Source: Rhodothermia bacterium
Lineage (GTDB): Bacteria > Bacteroidota > Rhodothermia > Balneolales > Natronogracilivirgulaceae
DNA: 8,114 nt
Direction of reading: 5' to 3'
NCBI GenBank assembly: GCA_007122185.1
Contig: SKUI01000011.1
Coordinates: 1 to 8,114 of the forward strand
In this document: positions 5,490 to 8,114 of the stretch, piece after piece
Numbering within the stretch: the stretch's first letter is position 1
How the letters are laid out: each line of letters opens with the position of its first letter
Translations under genes and position numbers: made by a program
Notes under the pieces: model-generated
The model's database searches: none
Told to the model about the DNA's origin: nothing
The model's input: only the letters and a program-made list of their open reading frames with translations

Positions 5490-6119
5490 ATGACAAAGTT
5501 CAACAATTTTATTCGGACATCGATGTTTGGCGGACTGGTGGTGTTGATGCCGATCATCGTATTTTTTCTGGTAGCGAGGTGGGTGTATGGGGCGATGACG
5601 GATGTGATCTATCCTCTCACCTCGTTTCTCGTGGAAAAAACGGCTCTGATTCAGCTGCTCGCCGACATTCTGGTGATTGCATTCATACTAATCATTTGTT
5701 TCGCGGTGGGTGTGTTCGTAAAAACACAGATGGGAAACCTGATTTTTCGGGGCGTTGAAAATGCCACTCTCAGGCACGCGCCGGGCTACAGCATGATCAA
5801 GGAGACGGTGATGATGTTCTTCGGACGCAGCAAATCCCCTTTTTCCGCGGTTGCACTGGTCCGACCGTTCTCAAGTGAAACCATGATGACGGCGTTCATT
5901 ACCGATGAACATCCGGACGGCAGTTTTACCGTGTTCATACCCACCGCACCCAATCCCACATCCGGCAATATCTATCATCTTCCAAATGAGCGGGTGCATA
6001 TTGTGAATGTTCCGGTGGATGAGGCGCTGCGGACCATTCTGAGTTGCGGAATCGGCTCCACAAACATGGTTGTCAGGGTCGCGGAGCTCAGGAAAAAAAA
6101 GCCGGACCCAATCGGTTGA
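5490..6119 (+). CDS. DUF502 family membrane protein
   Basis: This is a 209-residue inner-membrane protein of unknown function. Two membrane segments are clear: residues 12-33 (MFGGLVVLMPIIVFFLVARW) and about 57-78 (LADILVIAFILIICFAVGVF). The soluble part carries the DUF502 hallmark FIPTAPNPTSGNIYHLP (149-165), followed by VNVPVDEALRTILSCGIGS (172-190), which matches the family's 'VPTTPNPTSG...dAl..iiSgG' pattern. The length is typical. The segment between the membrane hairpin and the hallmark has a conserved-looking SMIKETVMMFFG. The start has no strong ribosome-binding site. It is transcribed divergently from the kinase operon and followed 70 bp later by the 2H-phosphoesterase gene, possibly co-transcribed. 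No biochemical role can be assigned. Confidence 0.9.
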   Translation: MTKFNNFIRTSMFGGLVVLMPIIVFFLVARWVYGAMTDVIYPLTSFLVEKTALIQLLADILVIAFILIICFAVGVFVKTQMGNLIFRGVENATLRHAPGYSMIKETVMMFFGRSKSPFSAVALVRPFSSETMMTAFITDEHPDGSFTVFIPTAPNPTSGNIYHLPNERVHIVNVPVDEALRTILSCGIGSTNMVVRVAELRKKKPDPIG

Positions 6120-6189
6120 CTTCCACCGCTGTTATCAAGAGATTAGACCTGAAGCACGTTATGGATAAAACGACTCAGGGAAACGCAGA

Positions 6190-6744
6190 ATGGCACCGGA
6201 ACCACAGGCATCATATGATGCGACTTTCAGGGATGAAGGAGAGTATGCCCTTTGGCTGAAGCCGGAAAGCGAGGTGTATGATATTTTGAAAAGAATCATT
6301 GACCGGCTGGCCGAGGAATATGATGCGCCGGTTTTTGAACCGCATATCACCGTCGCCAGCGGCATAAAAATGTCCGTTGATGAAATGGTCGGACGGCTTG
6401 AAAGTGTCTCACATACCGTCGAGCCCATGACCCTCTATCTTGAGGACACGGACCTCCGGGACTCCTACTACCGCTCGCTTTTTGTCCGTATTGCCCCGAA
6501 TGAAGCGCTTCTGGCACTCCGGGAGCGGAGCCTTCGGGAATTCCGGCTGGAGCATGAACCCTATATACCCCACATAAGCCTGATGTACCGGGAGATGGAT
6601 TCCGGGAAAAAGCAGCAGATCATCGAGCGCGTGGGAAAGCGCTTTGACCTGGTGTTCATACCGGACAAAATCCACCTGGTCCGCGTCTCGGGTCCGCCCG
6701 AAACATGGAAGGAGCTGCTTCATGTCCCCCTGTTAACCCCATGA
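6190..6744 (+). CDS. 2H phosphoesterase (cyclic phosphodiesterase / 2'-5' RNA ligase-like)
   Basis: The 184-residue protein has the two H-x-[T/S] motifs of the 2H superfamily: EPHITVASG (H52, T54) and IPHISLMY (H128, S130), 76 residues apart, as in cyclic nucleotide phosphodiesterases of the CPDase type. YALWLKPE (19-26) near the N-terminus and YYRSLFVRI (93-101) before the second motif also fit that branch. Known members hydrolyse 2',3'-cyclic phosphates or ADP-ribose cyclic phosphate, or ligate 2'-5' RNA ends; the substrate here is not determined. It is cytosolic, with no signal peptide. ATG 6190 is the only likely start: an in-frame stop lies at 6166-6168 with no other start codon in between. 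The nearby ATG at 6161 is in another frame. Confidence 0.85.
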   Translation: MAPEPQASYDATFRDEGEYALWLKPESEVYDILKRIIDRLAEEYDAPVFEPHITVASGIKMSVDEMVGRLESVSHTVEPMTLYLEDTDLRDSYYRSLFVRIAPNEALLALRERSLREFRLEHEPYIPHISLMYREMDSGKKQQIIERVGKRFDLVFIPDKIHLVRVSGPPETWKELLHVPLLTP

Positions 6745-6825
6745 CCCGCAACGCCCGTTAGCGAGATTTTTCACGCGCCTTCATAATTTCCTGACAATTA
6801 CTGATTATCCTGTCCAAAAACGCTA

Positions 6826-6854
6826 TTACTGTTATAGAAAACCGCTTTTATAAT
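6826..6854 (+). promoter_or_regulatory. Candidate promoter for glutamate dehydrogenase
   Basis: A perfect TATAAT lies at 6849-6854 in an AT-rich stretch, 44 bp before the gdh ATG. At 17 bp upstream is TTACTG (6826-6831), which matches TTGACA at only two positions. The -10 is convincing, the -35 is not; an activator may assist. Confidence 0.4.
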
Positions 6855-6898
6855 CATTCCTCCAAGGCCACCATTAACCCATCTAATACTATTACATT

Positions 6899-8114
6899 AT
6901 GGCTGCGTATCAATTTTTCAAACAGGTAAATAAATGCTTCGATCGGGCGGCATCGCACCTCACCATTGAAAAGGGGCTGCTTGGCCAGATCAAGGCGTGC
7001 AACAGCACCTATCATATTACATTTCCGCTTCGCAGGGATGACGGAAGCGTGGAGGTCATCCACGGCTGGCGGTCGGCGCACAGCGCCCATAAAATGCCCA
7101 CCAAGGGCGGTATCCGCTATGCACTGGAAGTGAATGAAGACGAAGTAACGGCCCTTGCCGCGCTGATGACATACAAGTGCGCCGTGGTCTCAGTGCCATT
7201 TGGCGGTGCCAAGGGCGGGATACGCATCAATCCGTCCAAGTATTCGGCATCGGAAATCGAGAGGGTTACCCGTCGGTTCACTTTTGAGCTGATCAAAAAG
7301 AATTTTCTGGGTCCGGGCGTGGATGTGCCGGCACCGGACTATGGTTCAAGCTCTCGGGAAATGGCATGGATACTGGATACCTACCAGAGCATGGTCGATT
7401 CGCTTGACAGTGAAGGCTGCGTTACCGGCAAGCCGATTGAGCAGGGCGGAATCAGCGGACGCACCGAGGCTACCGGTCGCGGTATCTTTTTCGGCCTGAA
7501 AGAGGCGTGCGCCGACAAAAAGGACATGGAAGCGCTTGGCCTCACCACCGGGTTGGAAGGCAAGCGGGTCATCGTCCAGGGCCTTGGCAATGTCGGCTAC
7601 TATGCGGCATATTATCTGCGCGAAGCAGGTGCGATTATAACCGGCGTGGCCGAAGTGCACGGGGGTATTTATGACGACAAGGGCATTGATGTCGACAAGC
7701 TGCGGGAGCATATCCGCGGAACCGGCTCCGTTCGCGAATACCCGGATGGACGGTTTATCGAAGAAACGGCAAGTATGCTTGAGATGGAGTGTGACATACT
7801 GGTCCCGGCTGCCCTGGAAAACCAGATCACGATCGATAACGCCGGAAGGATTAACGCAAAAATCATAGGCGAGGGTGCCAACGGTCCCACATCCAGTGAA
7901 GCGGACACCATTCTTCGCGAAAAGGGGATACTGGTGGTCCCGGATATTTATCTGAATGCCGGTGGTGTGACGGTCTCCTATTTTGAATGGATTAAAAACC
8001 TCTCTCACATCCGGTTTGGCCGGATGGACCGTCGCTATGAGGAAAATGCGATGACGCGTCTTCTGGAAGCCATTGAGGGCCTGACCGGGGAGCATTTCAG
8101 CGAGCACGACGTCA
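6899..8114 (+). CDS. gdhA: Glutamate dehydrogenase (Glu/Leu/Phe/Val dehydrogenase family), 3' end beyond window
   Basis: It interconverts glutamate with 2-oxoglutarate and ammonium, linking nitrogen and carbon metabolism. The first 405 residues are present. The substrate domain shows MPTKGGIRY (66-74), [19 protein letters not shown] (89-107) with the catalytic lysine K105, and VPAPDYG (143-149) with the catalytic aspartate D147. The nucleotide domain follows, with [10 protein letters not shown] (224-233), AALENQI (304-310) and GEGANGPT (324-331). At the end of the second strand of the Rossmann fold, Glu252 (GVAEVHGG) stands where NAD-dependent members have an acidic residue, which favours NAD over [24 protein letters not shown] (361-380) is an extension typical of one bacterial branch. 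Assignment as GDH over leucine or phenylalanine dehydrogenase rests on these motifs and on length. No Shine-Dalgarno sequence precedes the ATG. Confidence 0.95.
   Translation, partial: MAAYQFFKQVNKCFDRAASHLTIEKGLLGQIKACNSTYHITFPLRRDDGSVEVIHGWRSAHSAHKMPTKGGIRYALEVNEDEVTALAALMTYKCAVVSVPFGGAKGGIRINPSKYSASEIERVTRRFTFELIKKNFLGPGVDVPAPDYGSSSREMAWILDTYQSMVDSLDSEGCVTGKPIEQGGISGRTEATGRGIFFGLKEACADKKDMEALGLTTGLEGKRVIVQGLGNVGYYAAYYLREAGAIITGVAEVHGGIYDDKGIDVDKLREHIRGTGSVREYPDGRFIEETASMLEMECDILVPAALENQITIDNAGRINAKIIGEGANGPTSSEADTILREKGILVVPDIYLNAGGVTVSYFEWIKNLSHIRFGRMDRRYEENAMTRLLEAIEGLTGEHFSEHDV

Noticed and set aside
6745..6775. Possible terminator after the 2H phosphoesterase (CGC...GCG then ATTTTT)
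   Set aside because: Only a 3-bp stem could be found before the T-run, too weak to call.
7346..8107. 253-codon minus-strand open frame opposite glutamate dehydrogenase
   Set aside because: It is fully antisense to well-conserved GDH motifs; long antisense frames are common opposite such genes.

Overview
This 8.1 kb window looks chromosomal, with eight protein-coding genes (two cut by the window edges) and no sign of mobile elements, CRISPR or RNA genes. The GC content is moderate. Most starts lack a strong Shine-Dalgarno sequence. Protein features (short-LID adenylate kinase, DUF502 protein, a GDH of the type with an 'APDYG...REMAW' segment) suggest a member of the Bacteroidota/Rhodothermota/Balneolota group. 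That placement is an inference from style and is tentative.

Layout. Bases 1-211 (+) hold the C-terminal end of an alkaline-phosphatase/iPGM-superfamily metalloenzyme. Its tail overlaps by 21 bp the tail of the convergent adenylate kinase gene (191-751, -). A 379-bp intergenic region (752-1130) contains a good adk promoter, an unexpected degenerate 14-bp tandem repeat array (902-1014) and a pair of overlapping inverted repeats (1030-1075). It leads into a two-gene polyhydroxyalkanoate (PHA) granule module: a PhaR-type DNA-binding regulator (1131-1535, +) and a phasin (1566-2015, +). Facing them is a minus-strand operon, a UbiB/ABC1-family atypical kinase (3255-4985) followed by a PlsC-like acyltransferase (2068-3258), joined by an ATGA stop/start overlap. 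A 504-bp gene-free region (4986-5489) separates this operon from a divergent DUF502 membrane protein (5490-6119, +). This region has candidate promoters on both strands, several inverted repeats and five copies of the hexamer CAATGC/GCATTG. Then come a 2H-phosphoesterase (cyclic phosphodiesterase/RNA ligase-like, 6190-6744, +) and the 5' 405 codons of a glutamate dehydrogenase (6899 to the window end, +).

Functional picture. The regulator and phasin are a classic PHA granule control pair: PhaR senses granules and controls phasin synthesis. Here both proteins end in the same R-x(5)-L-x(2)-KVD-x-L-x-KK-x-D coiled-coil module, which suggests shared assembly or granule attachment. No PHA synthase or thiolase lies in the window. 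The kinase-acyltransferase pair suggests coupled membrane-lipid or isoprenoid-quinone work. The remaining genes are housekeeping. No wholly new system is evident. The best leads are the non-coding structures upstream of phaR and between the kinase and the DUF502 gene.
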